NCBI RefSeq assembly: GCF_004337985.1
Contig: NW_021940918.1
Location: forward strand, 2,522,169-2,586,168
Source of the DNA: Pyricularia pennisetigena
Taxonomy: Eukaryota > Ascomycota > Sordariomycetes > Magnaporthales > Pyriculariaceae
Length of the DNA stretch: 64,000 nt
Reading direction: 5' to 3'
The number at the start of each line of letters is the position of its first letter. The first letter of the stretch is position 1. Below the pieces are notes generated by a model. The model did no database searches and was not told the DNA's origin. It saw only the letters and a list, made by a program, of their open reading frames with translations. A program made the position numbers and the translations under genes. This document shows positions 42,583 to 52,849 of this stretch, in pieces.

Positions 42583-44224
42583 ATGATCTCAAGATCTGCT
42601 GTCAAGAGGGGAAGCCAGCTGGTCCTCCGTCGGCCAGTCTGCGCTCACGTCGCGCAGAGCCGTGGCTTCGCATCACCAGCACCAGGAGCTACAGGCACGG
42701 GCTCGGCATCATACGAGCCTACCAGCATCGCCGGCCTCAAGGTTGCCTCCAAGGATGCCCATGGACCAACGACCAAACTTGCTCTTGTTGTTAAGGCCGG
42801 TACCAGATATCAGCCTCAGCCCGGCCTGACGGTCGGACTGGAAGAGTTTGCATTCAAGGTAAGTTTTGCAGACATGACATGATTGTCCATGCTTTACCTC
42901 GGCGCGCCTCAAGGCATCCGTGACCAGGTTGTTGACCCAACTCAATCGGCCACAGAACACGAACAAGCGATCCGCGCTCCGCATCACTCGGGAGACTGAG
43001 CTTTTGGGCGGTCAATTGAAGGCTTATCACACACGCGAAGCCGTCGTCTTGGAGGCTGCATTCCTCAGGGATGACCTCCCCTACTTCGTCGAGCTGCTCG
43101 GAGAGGTTGCGAATGAGACGAGGTACACCAGTACGTGACGGATTGGGACGATTCGACGAAAGGAGATGCCGTGGGCGTGCTACTAACAGTTTATGCAATT
43201 CAATAGCCCATGAGCTTCACGACGAGGTTGAGCAGACGATTCACCTGGCCCAGGAAAAGCTTGCACACGATTCTTTGGCTCAGGCAGTAGACGGAGCACA
43301 CGCGGTTGCTTTCCACACCGGTTTGGGCGCACCCGTTCTCCCGTCCACCTCGACGCCCCTTTCCAAGTACATGAACGAGCACTCCATTGCCGCGTTTGCT
43401 GGCGCCGCCTACACCAAGTCAAACGTCGCGCTGATTGCCGATGGTGCGTCTCAGAGTGGACTGCAGCAGTGGGTTGACTCCTTCTTCAAGGATCTCCCCA
43501 GCCAGTCCTCAAGCGAGATCTCGCTTCTGAGCAACAAGTCGACCTACCACGGCGGCGAGCACCGCGCCGAACTCCCCGGCAAGAGCTCCTACGTGATTGC
43601 TTTCCCAAGCGCCAGCCTTGCCGAGTCCAAGCCCGAGATCGCTGTGATTGAGGCTCTTCTGGGCGGCAACCCTAGCCTTTCGTGGTCCACCGGCTTCACC
43701 CTTCTTTCCAAGGCGGCCGCGAACACCCCTGGTGCCAAAGCTGTTGCCAAGAACCTGCCCTACTCGGACGCCGGTCTTTTGACCATCCAGATTACTGGAG
43801 CTGCCCCCGCCGTCCGCAAGCTTGCTGAGGAGTCGGTCAAGGCTCTCAAGACCATTGCTGAGGGAGGTGTTGCCCGGGAGGACCTGACAAAGGCCATTGC
43901 TAAGGCGAAGTTCAACGCGCTCACTGCCCACGAACTCACTGGCGCTGGCATCGTGGCTGCTGGTACTAGCATCATTCACGGTGCTGAGCTGTTCCAGGCT
44001 GCTCAAACTATCAAGAACTTGGAGACAGTAACAGCGGAGAAGATCAAGACTGTAAGTTGTTGGATTTGTTGTCGGTCTTTTCATTCCATGCGTATACTGG
44101 ATTGCTAACAATTCCAATTCAAAAATAGGCTGCCAAGGCTATCATTGACGGCAAGGCGTCTGTATCAGCCGTTGGTGATTTGCACGTTCTGCCGTTCGCT
44201 GCTGATTTGGGGCTGAAAGTATAA
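42583..44224 (+). CDS. QCR2: Ubiquinol-cytochrome c reductase core protein 2
   Basis: Exons are 42583-42858, 42956-43130, 43207-44051 and 44129-44224, giving 463 residues. The first 40 residues are an Arg/Ser/Ala-rich matrix presequence (MISRSAVKRGSQLVLRRPV). The remainder is an M16-peptidase-like fold with LALVVKAGTRYQPQPGLTVG, RITRETELLGGQLKAYHTRE and FLRDDLPYFVELLGEV. There is no HxxEH zinc motif, as expected for inactive core 2 (as opposed to the processing peptidase). The final exon is 96 nt and encodes the conserved AAKAIIDGKASVSAVGDLHV. The protein is a matrix-side scaffold of respiratory complex III. All four exon joins keep frame. Confidence 0.95.
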
Positions 44225-44821
44225 GAAGTTTGTAGGAGGGGAGGGGTGTGGAATGTATTAACAGTTTCTTTTACGCCACACGGCGAGTCCTTGTGCATAT
44301 AGTGAAACCACCTGTTAGACAAAAAAGACCTGCTAGTTTACTGCTGCGTTGAGAGCCAGTTCTTAGATACGGCTCAAGACGTCCCAACAGATCCGGGAAC
44401 ACATCCGAAATCTCATAGAGTCATAATCCAACTTTCCATGCAATTCATACAATTTCAACGAGTTGTAAATAAAAATTTGTGCTTTGACTGTTTGACAAAT
44501 TAACTGCTCATAAAAGGGTATACAAAAACATTTTGGATTAAGAGGAGCCTGCCTACTTTGTACATCGAATAAACAATGAATAACAGTTGCAGTCGTATCG
44601 ATGTTCATCCATCAGATAGATCGACAAGGATCTCTCTGGGAAAGGCTTACCACGTGACTTGTGGCATGCCAACTTCGGGCCGTGCAAGGAAGTTTCTTGA
44701 TGGGGCCCCGAGCTTTGGAGCAACTCAATTTCTCCCGTGAACCAATACACGACGGACAACTTCGAACATCGCAGTTCAATTCCCGCCCACCCGACAGAAG
44801 ACATCGATCACGACCTCCAAA
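44225..44821. other. Intergenic between QCR2 and ATP15
   Basis: About 600 bp holding the QCR2 3' flank and the ATP15 promoter. It contains a CACGTGAC E-box (listed separately). No other gene is seen. Confidence 0.55.
44651..44658. promoter_or_regulatory. CACGTGAC E-box upstream of ATP15
   Basis: This is the reverse complement of GTCACGTG, a Cbf1/bHLH-type site, about 165 bp before the ATP15 ATG. It matches the class of site found upstream of the NDUFAF8-like gene. Confidence 0.4.
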
Positions 44822-45286
44822 ATGACTTTCGCGTGGAAAGCCGCTGGCATTACGTGAGTGTCTATCGCCCAATTGAAAAGATTCGCCCCCAGATCGAAGC
44901 TTCGATACCCAGAGACCCAGCTACGGCTAACGCGACGCCCTGTTTTTTTTTTTTTTTTTTTTTTTTTTTGGTGGCAATCCACCAACAGCTACAACCGGTA
45001 CCTGGCCATTGCCGGCCGCGCGGTCCGCCGCAGTCTGAAGGAGGACAAGAGAATTGCTGCTGAGCGCCGCGGCGAGATGGAGTTGCGGTTCGCCAAGTGG
45101 AACGTAAGTACTTTGGAGTCATGGCCGAACGACTGACATTTTCATGTTGTCACGGAGATTGAGACAAAGGGTTTCCTCTGGCTGACGCGAATATTATAAA
45201 AACGAAAACAGAACGGCAAGCAGGGTGAGCTACAGAACCTTGCCGAGGCCAACAACGCCGCGGCCGCTGGCTCGAGCTCGTCATAA
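44822..45286 (+). CDS. ATP15: ATP synthase F1 subunit epsilon
   Basis: Three exons, 44822-44853, 44989-45103 and 45212-45286, give 73 residues. The sequence begins MTFAWKAAGITYNRYLAIAG and continues RAVRRSLKEDKR, then AERRGEMELRFAKWNNGKQG. This is the short mitochondrial epsilon family (yeast Atp15), not bacterial epsilon, which corresponds to mitochondrial delta. It stabilises the central stalk of F1 in the matrix and has no cleaved presequence. The first intron (44854-44988) contains a 27-T tract ending 19 nt before the acceptor. The C-terminal Ala/Ser tail is longer than in yeast. The gene is shorter than most annotation cut-offs and is found only by joining the exons. Confidence 0.95.
44943..44969 (+). 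repeat. 27-T tract inside ATP15 intron 1
   Basis: An uninterrupted T run sits where a polypyrimidine tract would be, between the likely branch region and the CAACAG acceptor at 44983-44988. Confidence 0.9.
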
Positions 45287-46389
45287 GCTTGTGCTACATA
45301 GATGGTATAGAGGAGAGAAGGGGAGGCCTGGTTGATGCGGTGACGGGGTTGCTGCATCGGGCGGTAATCAGGCGAGGTAGCCGCTGGGCATCGCGAAAGA
45401 GCTGTATTATCAAACCCTATTGAGTTCGAATGCCAACGATAGATATTGAAGACAATCTAGCAAGCTCCTCAGAGTGATGCGGTCATGCAAGCACTTAATG
45501 CAGGCGGTTATCAGTAAAGTCCCTCGGATGCCTTGATACCTTTTTTTTTTTTTTTTCAGCGTCGATGATGCGAGCTCTTGGTCTTTCAATGGTTCAACTT
45601 GCAAGCGTGAGGCCGCCAGTAAACTACCTGTGCTGCGGAGTAAGGAAACTTGAGGCTGGTGCGGATGACGCCGTGGCACTGCGCAAGCGACCTGCGGGCT
45701 CTCGAGCCACGGCAACGGCCGCAGCACCTGCCGAGTATCCGGACCCCCTCATGCCCACCTGAGGGGTGCACGTTCGCTACTGCCGCTGACCACCAGAACT
45801 TTGTACCTAGATATACAGTATCCAATTCTTCATGCCAACACATGAAAATTGTAGAACTGCTCTGTTGTTTTTTTTTTTTGTTTTTTTTGTTTTTTTTGTC
45901 TTTCGAATCTCTGTGAATGATGTCAGCTTGTAGATAAAATTTGAGCAAGCTTGCCGCTAATCGGACTGTGATTCGTGGGTGTTCTATAGTGCACCCTTCA
46001 AAAAATGACACCCCAAAAAAAGAAAACTCACATCTCAGAATCATTAAAGAGCACGATTCCAGACCCGCGAGACAAGGTTTCTCCTACATTATCAGCAACA
46101 TAACTAATGCAGCCTTTTTGAGCCAAGGTAGCTTGCTGTCATCTGAATTTTTCCTAGGCCTTTTTCAATTGTTTTCGCCATTTTTGATTACCTATTTAAG
46201 TCACTTGATTGATCTAAACGGCACCCGCAAAGTACTGCCCCTGCCTTGGCTTGATCGGATTCTGTTCGCTGGTAAGAGTCTACTATCTACTCCCCTTCCT
46301 GATCCCCCTGGCTATTTCACCTGGCTGTAGAATAACGTTAAACCCGTGATGGGGCTAGATTTAACTTGCCACTCAGGTATCCCCCCACC
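45287..46389. other. Gene-free 1.1 kb between ATP15 and MAK10
   Basis: T tracts occur at 45541-45556 and again, interrupted, at about 45868-45899. The only long minus-strand frame (46044-45586) runs through the T-rich stretch as a Lys/Asn run and is not credible. The 3' part should hold the MAK10 promoter. Confidence 0.55.
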
Positions 46390-49257
46390 ATGTCACTTTT
46401 TAGCGGCGGGTTGCTTGGAGGAGGGCGGGATACCAGGGATGCGAACGGCGATGGTGCCGTATCTAATAGTCTCTCCGGCCTATCCATTGCGGAGGAGCGG
46501 AAGCCAACCGTGTCTCCCACTGTAACCAGCCAGGGCGTCATCTCCTTTGATATAACAGAAAGGTTTATCAATGCAGCCAAAGGTCTGTTTTGTTTGATTG
46601 TCTTTTTGTATGCATCTGCCAAGATACCTGCAGTGTTTCCCTGAGGACTCGCACCCCTCACCTATACTCATACTGAATACTGAATACTGATGCTCGTATA
46701 TTTTGAGGCAGCTCTCAAACCGGGAGGGCTAGTCAAGGATGGTTACTTTACGCTTTTCGAGTCTGTCGGGGCCCTCGAGGTGAGAATGACGACATATCCA
46801 TGTTCAAAAGTTGCCCCCCCATCAACCTACTGACGGTATTTACTGATGTCCTGTCCCTCCTCCGATGTCGACCTTAGATCATGGATCCCAAAATGGACAG
46901 TGGTTGTCTGGCAGATGGCGAATCCCTTGACCCTGACTACAATGTCACGGAGCCTCTGCTTCCTACAGAAGTAATTGGTATCATCGATCAGCTGCTATGC
47001 CATGAGGTGAGCAAATGCCAAAGCAGGGATCTCTCCCCGTGTACGCTCGCTAAAGTACAGTACATATTATTGCTTGAAGATGTCATGGCACTCCGGTTAT
47101 CCCCTCTCGCAGACCATCCTCACCAGTGTTCATATCACCAGGATGATGGACCCAACACCTCAGACGATTGATGAAGCTCACTTTATTCGCCAGGGCGATT
47201 TTAACATCTCAGAAACTGGAAATGATAATGACCGCGAACTGGACGCCGCAATGCATACTATCCTGCGCGCGTATTGTCTGGGACTTTTGAAGACATGTTG
47301 GTACGTAAACGAGCAGATCAAAAGCGAACATTACTACGAGGTAAGGGGCATCTTCAAGTCACTTGTATCCCTTTTACTTTGTGACGAGATGTCTTCTTGT
47401 TGACACACTAGAGCCTGGAGTAGGAGGAGGACTTTGTGACAAATACATACAACCAGAGTCTATTGGATAACATCAGTCGGGAGGAGATACGGGACAACAT
47501 ACAGGATGCCCGGTCTATAGTCCGTCGTCTACAGAATGTCTTGACCATGGAAATTATCGAGGCGCTTGACTATCGTCTAGAGCTGCGGTATGCGATTCTC
47601 CGGGCCATCGAGCTCACGGGCCTGCGCGGCAACCCCGACTCGATCAAAATGCCCTGGGTAGAGCTCAAGGCCGTCTTGGAACAGGTCAACTCTTCCCACT
47701 ACCTTGGACAACCAGTCCCAGATGCCTTTAGCCCAAAGCTGCAGCGACGCTTGGCTAGTACGATGCCACCACGGCCGATTGTCGAGCTTGAGTTTTCACA
47801 AGCCTACGACATGTGGACTGCATTCGTCGCGGATGGTTTGGAGATTATACAAGTGCTCAACTACCACGACTCCCAGACTCTGCTAGTAGGTCAGCCTGTT
47901 TCCCCTGTATCTCGAATGAATCTTGTACTTTTGGCCTTCCCTCAGGGAATATTAACTCTTTCTTCTTTTTTTTTTTGTCACCCCACGACAGAACTTTGTA
48001 TTTTGGTTTCAGGCCAAGAAACCGCAGCCGATAGTCTTTATTCGCACTCTCCTAGAGAGCTACATATTCAAGGATCAAATCATCCTGGGCACCAAGAGTA
48101 TCCGGCAGCTGATGGATGACGACTTCTCCCTGGTTGTCATGCCGTGCAGCCTACTTCTCGATCCGCAGAACGACTCGATCGAGGTACCGCACGACCCTCG
48201 ATACGCAATCGCATACCAGATGGAGGTGTTCCGACAGCGTGCTGCGCAGCATTACCTTGAAATATTTCAGTGCCTCTGTCAAAACCGTTGCCGCGCGCGG
48301 CGAAATATGTGTCATCTTATAAATGAGCTGGACCTGGTACAGATCGACGCCGAAGAGGTCGATCAGCTGCTGAGAATAGCCGTGGAGGAGCATCCGCTTA
48401 AACAACAGACGCGCCTGGATCCCACAGACCCCAACTCGACCTCAAACGCCCTCCCCTTGTCATCGTGGGTGTACCTCTACAAGCTTCGGCTGATGGAGTG
48501 GATCGTTCAACTCGGCTTCGAACTCTCCCTCTATGCCCCCGACGAGTTGGGGGGCATGTACTGGTACTTGACGTATCTGGCGCAGAAGCGGATACATCAC
48601 CTCGAACGCATCAAAAAGTTCACTCTTCTTAGCATGCACGAGCTACGGCTGAGGCACAAATCGAGCAAGAAGGGTATCGATGACCTCAGCGATCTGCCAC
48701 CGGAACAGGAGGCTCTTCTCACGCGGTCCCTGTCCTATCTCCGCAACGCGATGATCGACGCCGCCGTGACCATGGAGCTGGCAACGGCGCTGCACTGCCT
48801 GTACACGGCCCTCTACCGGTTCGAACTCATCCGTCCCGCGCCGCCAAACTGCTTCAGCAACGGCAAGCTGCGGTACGAGGTGCGCATGAAGCCGTTCGCG
48901 GGAATAGGGCTGCCAGAGCTACCTTCGTACGAGCTCTACTCGCGGCAGTCCACACTAAGGCACCTCGCCACGACGGCCGAGGTGCTGGACGTGGCGGACA
49001 AGGCGGTCGCCAGCGCGCGAAAGGCGTATGAGCACGTCGTCAAGTTCACCGAGAAGGAGGCGTTCGCCGTGGGACCCACGCACCAGCGCTGGCTTGCTGG
49101 CACCAAGAGCTGCATCAAGTCTTGCATCGCGACGGGCATAGCCATAACGAGCCTGAGGCAGAGCGGCGCGTCGCTGCGTGCCGAGGTGCCACTTCCAGAT
49201 GAGTGCTATAATCCATGGTGGATTGTGCCCAAGGTCGGTGCCAACAACCCGGAGTAA
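46390..49257 (+). CDS. MAK10: NatC N-alpha-acetyltransferase auxiliary subunit Mak10/Naa35
   Basis: Six exons, 46390-46582, 46712-46779, 46878-47006, 47080-47340, 47424-47885 and 48013-49257, give about 785 residues. The family hallmark is formed across three exons: FDITERFINAAKALKPGGLV, then DGYFTLFESVGALE, then IMDPKMDSGCLADGE. It is followed by WHSGYPLSQTILTSVHI. C-terminal blocks include PIVFIRTLLESYIFKDQI and MEWIVQLGFELSLYAPDEL. In NatC, Mak10 scaffolds the catalytic Mak3 and Mak31 and binds ribosomes, acetylating N-termini such as Met-Leu and Met-Phe. The exon 5 acceptor is ambiguous (TAG, GAG, GAG in tandem). The first donor is the weak GTCTGT. Its 3' end lies 262 bp from the convergent DBP6 stop. 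Confidence 0.92.
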
Positions 49258-49519
49258 TTTGTGCTTGGGCCGGATCATGAAAAGGCTCCGAATATGGCAT
49301 AAACTACTGGCTACCGACCAATGAAAGCTATGCAGCATCGAATATGGGACTGAAGCTAGCTTGAAAGCGCACATATAGCTCCTTTTATAATAATCGCCAG
49401 CGCTTCTTACAGTTTTCATGTTAGTACAAACCTGCCACTGAAAGCGACCCATGGTCCCAAAATTCATTATAGTATTCGTGGTGTCATGCGAGTGAATTAT
49501 TGCTTGTCTTGGAAGTCTA

Positions 49520-52216
49520 CTACTGTCCCCGAGCTTCTTTCCCAAGGGCCTCGAGTGCCTGCTCATACTCAGCTATCCTGGCCTCGCCAAAGTCTCCCGG
49601 CGGGCCCTTCTTCAAATCCTCCTCTGTCCTCCTGGCAGTGACCTTGACCGTCTCCACCTTGTTTGATCTGTGAATGGCGACGTGGTCCTCATCCCTGCCA
49701 CCAGCCGGGACACGTGGTTTGCCCTTGGACGAGGCAATCTCTGCAAAGAACCAGCCGGCCTCCGTCTTGGTAAAGAACGTCCACGCCCGACCGGCCCTAC
49801 CAGCACGAGCGGTACGGCCCACGCGGTGAACGTATGACCTCACGCTAGGCGGCATGTCGTAATTGACTACGTGGTCGAGGTTGGGAAGGTCCAGACCACG
49901 AGCGACGAGGTCCGAAGCCACAAGGATGCGCAGCTTGCCAGACTTGTACTGATTTATCACCTTCTTTCTCTCCGAGGTGCGCGTAGTCGACGTGAGCGTG
50001 CCGATGCGAGACGCCACTTGACGGGGGGCCATTATCTCCAAGAGGCGTGATAACCGCAATGCTGATTCGTTTGACTTTGTGAAGATCAAAACGCTATTCA
50101 TTATGGAATCCTGGGCAGGAGGCTTGGATGCGGTTCCTTTCTTAGATTCAGCATCAGAGTCGGAATCGCTGTCAGAGTCAGAGTCGGAGGTGGCAGATGA
50201 TGAGGTATCGGAGTCGTCCGAGGACGATGTGTCGGATCCATTATCATTCATGACAACTTCCTTAGTGGTTGACCTTGATCGAACGTGATCGCTGCTCAAC
50301 AGATCAACCAAATACATGGGTTTCTGTTCGGGGTCCCGGACCTTGATCGCAAACTCGAGAAGCTGGTTAGGTAGTGCAAGTTCGTACGATGATACCTCTG
50401 CAGAGGCGCCTGTGATGTCCGTTGTAGATCCAGAGGCTGATGATGTTGGTGCAGCAGTAACACTCTCGAGAACAATCATCTCAGGCCGCCGCAGACTCAA
50501 CTTGTTGAGCAAACTGACATTGCGCGTCATTGTAGCACTGAGAATGACCTTGCGGACGCCGGACTTGTTTTGAAACATAAAGTCTCGACAGCCAGGCTTA
50601 TTTGTTGATAATTTTTCCATGACGACGTCGAGCCATTGCTGGTAGCTCTGCTCCAGCAGCTTGTCTGCCTCGTCAACTACCAGCCAGCGCACATAATCGA
50701 GATTGAAGCCAGGGGTGCGTTCAATATGTTCTACCAGCCTTCCAGGGGTGCAGATGAGTATGTCGATTTTGGAGACGAGATGATCGACATGGTTGACAAG
50801 CGGCAAAGGCGTCTCTGCCAACTCAAACATATCAAATGATGCGTCTTCAACATCCCGCTTCCTGACGTTCTCCCATTGACGTGCTTCAACTAGACGCGCA
50901 TAGCCCTCCGGGTCATACCGTCGGTCTTGATCCACAAGTTTTTCCTGCTCCTTCTTGAAGGCCTGGTTTCCGACGGCAGTGCCAATCCTGACAGTCTTTC
51001 GGTTGGGCTGGCGTGCATAGGCAGCGGCGCAGATGTTGCAGATTTCATGGACCTGCTGCACCAGTTCACGCGTGGGGACGACAATCAGAGCCCTGAGCTT
51101 TGTCACTGCACCCAAACTGATGTCTCGTATCATGGGAAGAACATAAGCCAGCGTTTTGCCTGAGCCTGTAGCTGCGGAGATTACAAGGTCGCCCTGCCTG
51201 ACCGGGCTTGGCAGCAATCTAGGGATCACTGCCGTCTGGACAGCAAAAGCGCTCGGATATCCCTTCAAGGCTAACTGTTCGGCAATCTCTGGGGAGATGC
51301 CCAGTTCTGGCCTCAGACCCAGGCTCGTCCATTCGGCTTGGGTCCCCGAAGAGACATATAAAGGGTTTTGCAGCCACAAAGGTAGCGTGTCATAAGTCAA
51401 TTCAAGTTGGTCCGCCACTGCGGGAGCTGGCTGAGGAAGAGGCTCAAGGCCATGAACCTCGGCTGCTTCTTGGTCTAGTTGCAGTTGTGCTAGAGGTTGG
51501 GTCGGAAGGTCGTCAGTGCTAGGTTCGCCATCTCCTTGGGCCTCTGTGGGCAATTTGGAGGCTTTCTTTAGAGAGATGTCCTTCTTTTTCAGAATTGACT
51601 TGTGCCTGCCCGCCGCTGTATCTTCATCAGGCGGCTGATCCAGCGCACTCTCATCATCGACATCCTTCATCTCAACATCCCCCCTGGACTTTCTCTTCTT
51701 TTTCTTCTTCTCGTCTGGGGTTGCTGAACCGAGCTCGATGGTCGAGTGAACCTTGGTAGAAAGTTCTCTACTTTGATCAAGACTGTTCTTAGATTTTGGT
51801 GTCTTTAAGGCAGACTTGAGAGGTGTGGCAGTAGCTTTTGTCTCCACTGCACTCTGAGGTTCCTTTTTTGCGACGTCGTCCAGACCCGGCCCTGCTGGAT
51901 TCGGCGTATCAGGGACAAATTTTGATTTTCTAGTCTTATTTTTTCCCCGGACTTCTTCGGGCGATGGAGACTCTATCTTTGCCCTCTTCCTCCTCGGCTC
52001 GTCCTCATTTCGCCCAGTCTCAGTGTCTGTCGACTTGACGTTTTTTGTCGCGCCAGTGGTGTTTGGCGCATGGTCATGGTCGTCGAAGACAATCTTCCGA
52101 GGCTGACTTATGGCGGAAGGTTGAGCGGCGGAAGCTGGAGACGGCGAGGCGGGAGCAGGTGGCTCGATTTTGGGCGCACCTGCTTTTGGCGGCGGTACGT
52201 ATCTGTTGTAGAACAT
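49520..52216 (-). CDS. DBP6: DEAD-box RNA helicase Dbp6
   Basis: This is an intronless gene of 898 codons. The N-terminal 260 residues are charged and disordered, with Lys-rich patches (KKKKKRKSRG). The helicase core follows: motif I AATGSGKT ending at residue 355, Ia VVPTREL, motif II DEAD at 515-518, motif III SAT near 560, and motif VI HRVGRTARAGRAG near residue 800. The Q-motif region is replaced by LGISPEIAEQLALKGYPSAF...VQTAVIP, as in the Dbp6/DDX51 branch. Dbp6 acts in the nucleolus in early assembly of the 60S ribosomal subunit. A Ser/Asp run (roughly residues 665-705) sits at the start of the second RecA domain. It is convergent with MAK10 and divergent from DIA4. Confidence 0.94.
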   Translation of the reverse strand: MFYNRYVPPPKAGAPKIEPPAPASPSPASAAQPSAISQPRKIVFDDHDHAPNTTGATKNVKSTDTETGRNEDEPRRKRAKIESPSPEEVRGKNKTRKSKFVPDTPNPAGPGLDDVAKKEPQSAVETKATATPLKSALKTPKSKNSLDQSRELSTKVHSTIELGSATPDEKKKKKRKSRGDVEMKDVDDESALDQPPDEDTAAGRHKSILKKKDISLKKASKLPTEAQGDGEPSTDDLPTQPLAQLQLDQEAAEVHGLEPLPQPAPAVADQLELTYDTLPLWLQNPLYVSSGTQAEWTSLGLRPELGISPEIAEQLALKGYPSAFAVQTAVIPRLLPSPVRQGDLVISAATGSGKTLAYVLPMIRDISLGAVTKLRALIVVPTRELVQQVHEICNICAAAYARQPNRKTVRIGTAVGNQAFKKEQEKLVDQDRRYDPEGYARLVEARQWENVRKRDVEDASFDMFELAETPLPLVNHVDHLVSKIDILICTPGRLVEHIERTPGFNLDYVRWLVVDEADKLLEQSYQQWLDVVMEKLSTNKPGCRDFMFQNKSGVRKVILSATMTRNVSLLNKLSLRRPEMIVLESVTAAPTSSASGSTTDITGASAEVSSYELALPNQLLEFAIKVRDPEQKPMYLVDLLSSDHVRSRSTTKEVVMNDNGSDTSSSDDSDTSSSATSDSDSDSDSDSDAESKKGTASKPPAQDSIMNSVLIFTKSNESALRLSRLLEIMAPRQVASRIGTLTSTTRTSERKKVINQYKSGKLRILVASDLVARGLDLPNLDHVVNYDMPPSVRSYVHRVGRTARAGRAGRAWTFFTKTEAGWFFAEIASSKGKPRVPAGGRDEDHVAIHRSNKVETVKVTARRTEEDLKKGPPGDFGEARIAEYEQALEALGKEARGQ

Positions 52217-52849
52217 CTCGCGCCCTCGACCTTCCTAATAAAAACGGGCTTTGGTTCGGGGTAGTAATTGAAGTGGTCAGCGCGTTTAACCGCCGAGACT
52301 AGGTACTGGAAACAACAAGGTTCCTTCGGTTCTCAATGGCAAAATAAAATCTCTAAGGTTCAGTTCCATTAAGTAGGTCGGTGCCTTGCCTTTTGGCATG
52401 CCTCTACTAACTATCGCATACCTTAGGTCCTTGGCCGGCTCCTAGCCGAATCCAAATTTTTGGCGGGGCCGACTTTGCGCCGTGCGTCACCGCCCCAAAA
52501 CGCGAGTGATATCTTATCGTATACCCTGTCAGTTCTCTAGGATCCAGGAACTTGGCTCTGCTCCACTTGCATACCAGCAGCCGCTAATGCACGTCAATCT
52601 CAACCAGGATGGAGAGCGGAGACCTTATCTTGGGTTGATAGGCGTTTTCTTTGGCTCTGAACCTCGTGCGACGATGCGATTGATGTCAATGAGGATGTCC
52701 TTTACAAGGTGACGATCGAAACTGGAAACAAAAACAAGCCAGTGAACAAACAGACATTCCACATGTTCATAATGGCTCAAAGGCTGTCGCACCTCTACTG
52801 AGCCATAATCTGCAACGTCGCATCATCTTACTCTACCGACTTACCTCTT
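52217..52849. promoter_or_regulatory. Divergent promoter region of DBP6 and DIA4
   Basis: About 630 bp between divergent starts. I see no TATA box and no TGACTCA-type site. No gene is supported here. Confidence 0.4.

Noticed and set aside
45586..46044. 152-codon minus-strand frame
   Set aside because: Its middle is a Lys/Asn run produced by interrupted T tracts and the rest has no domain.
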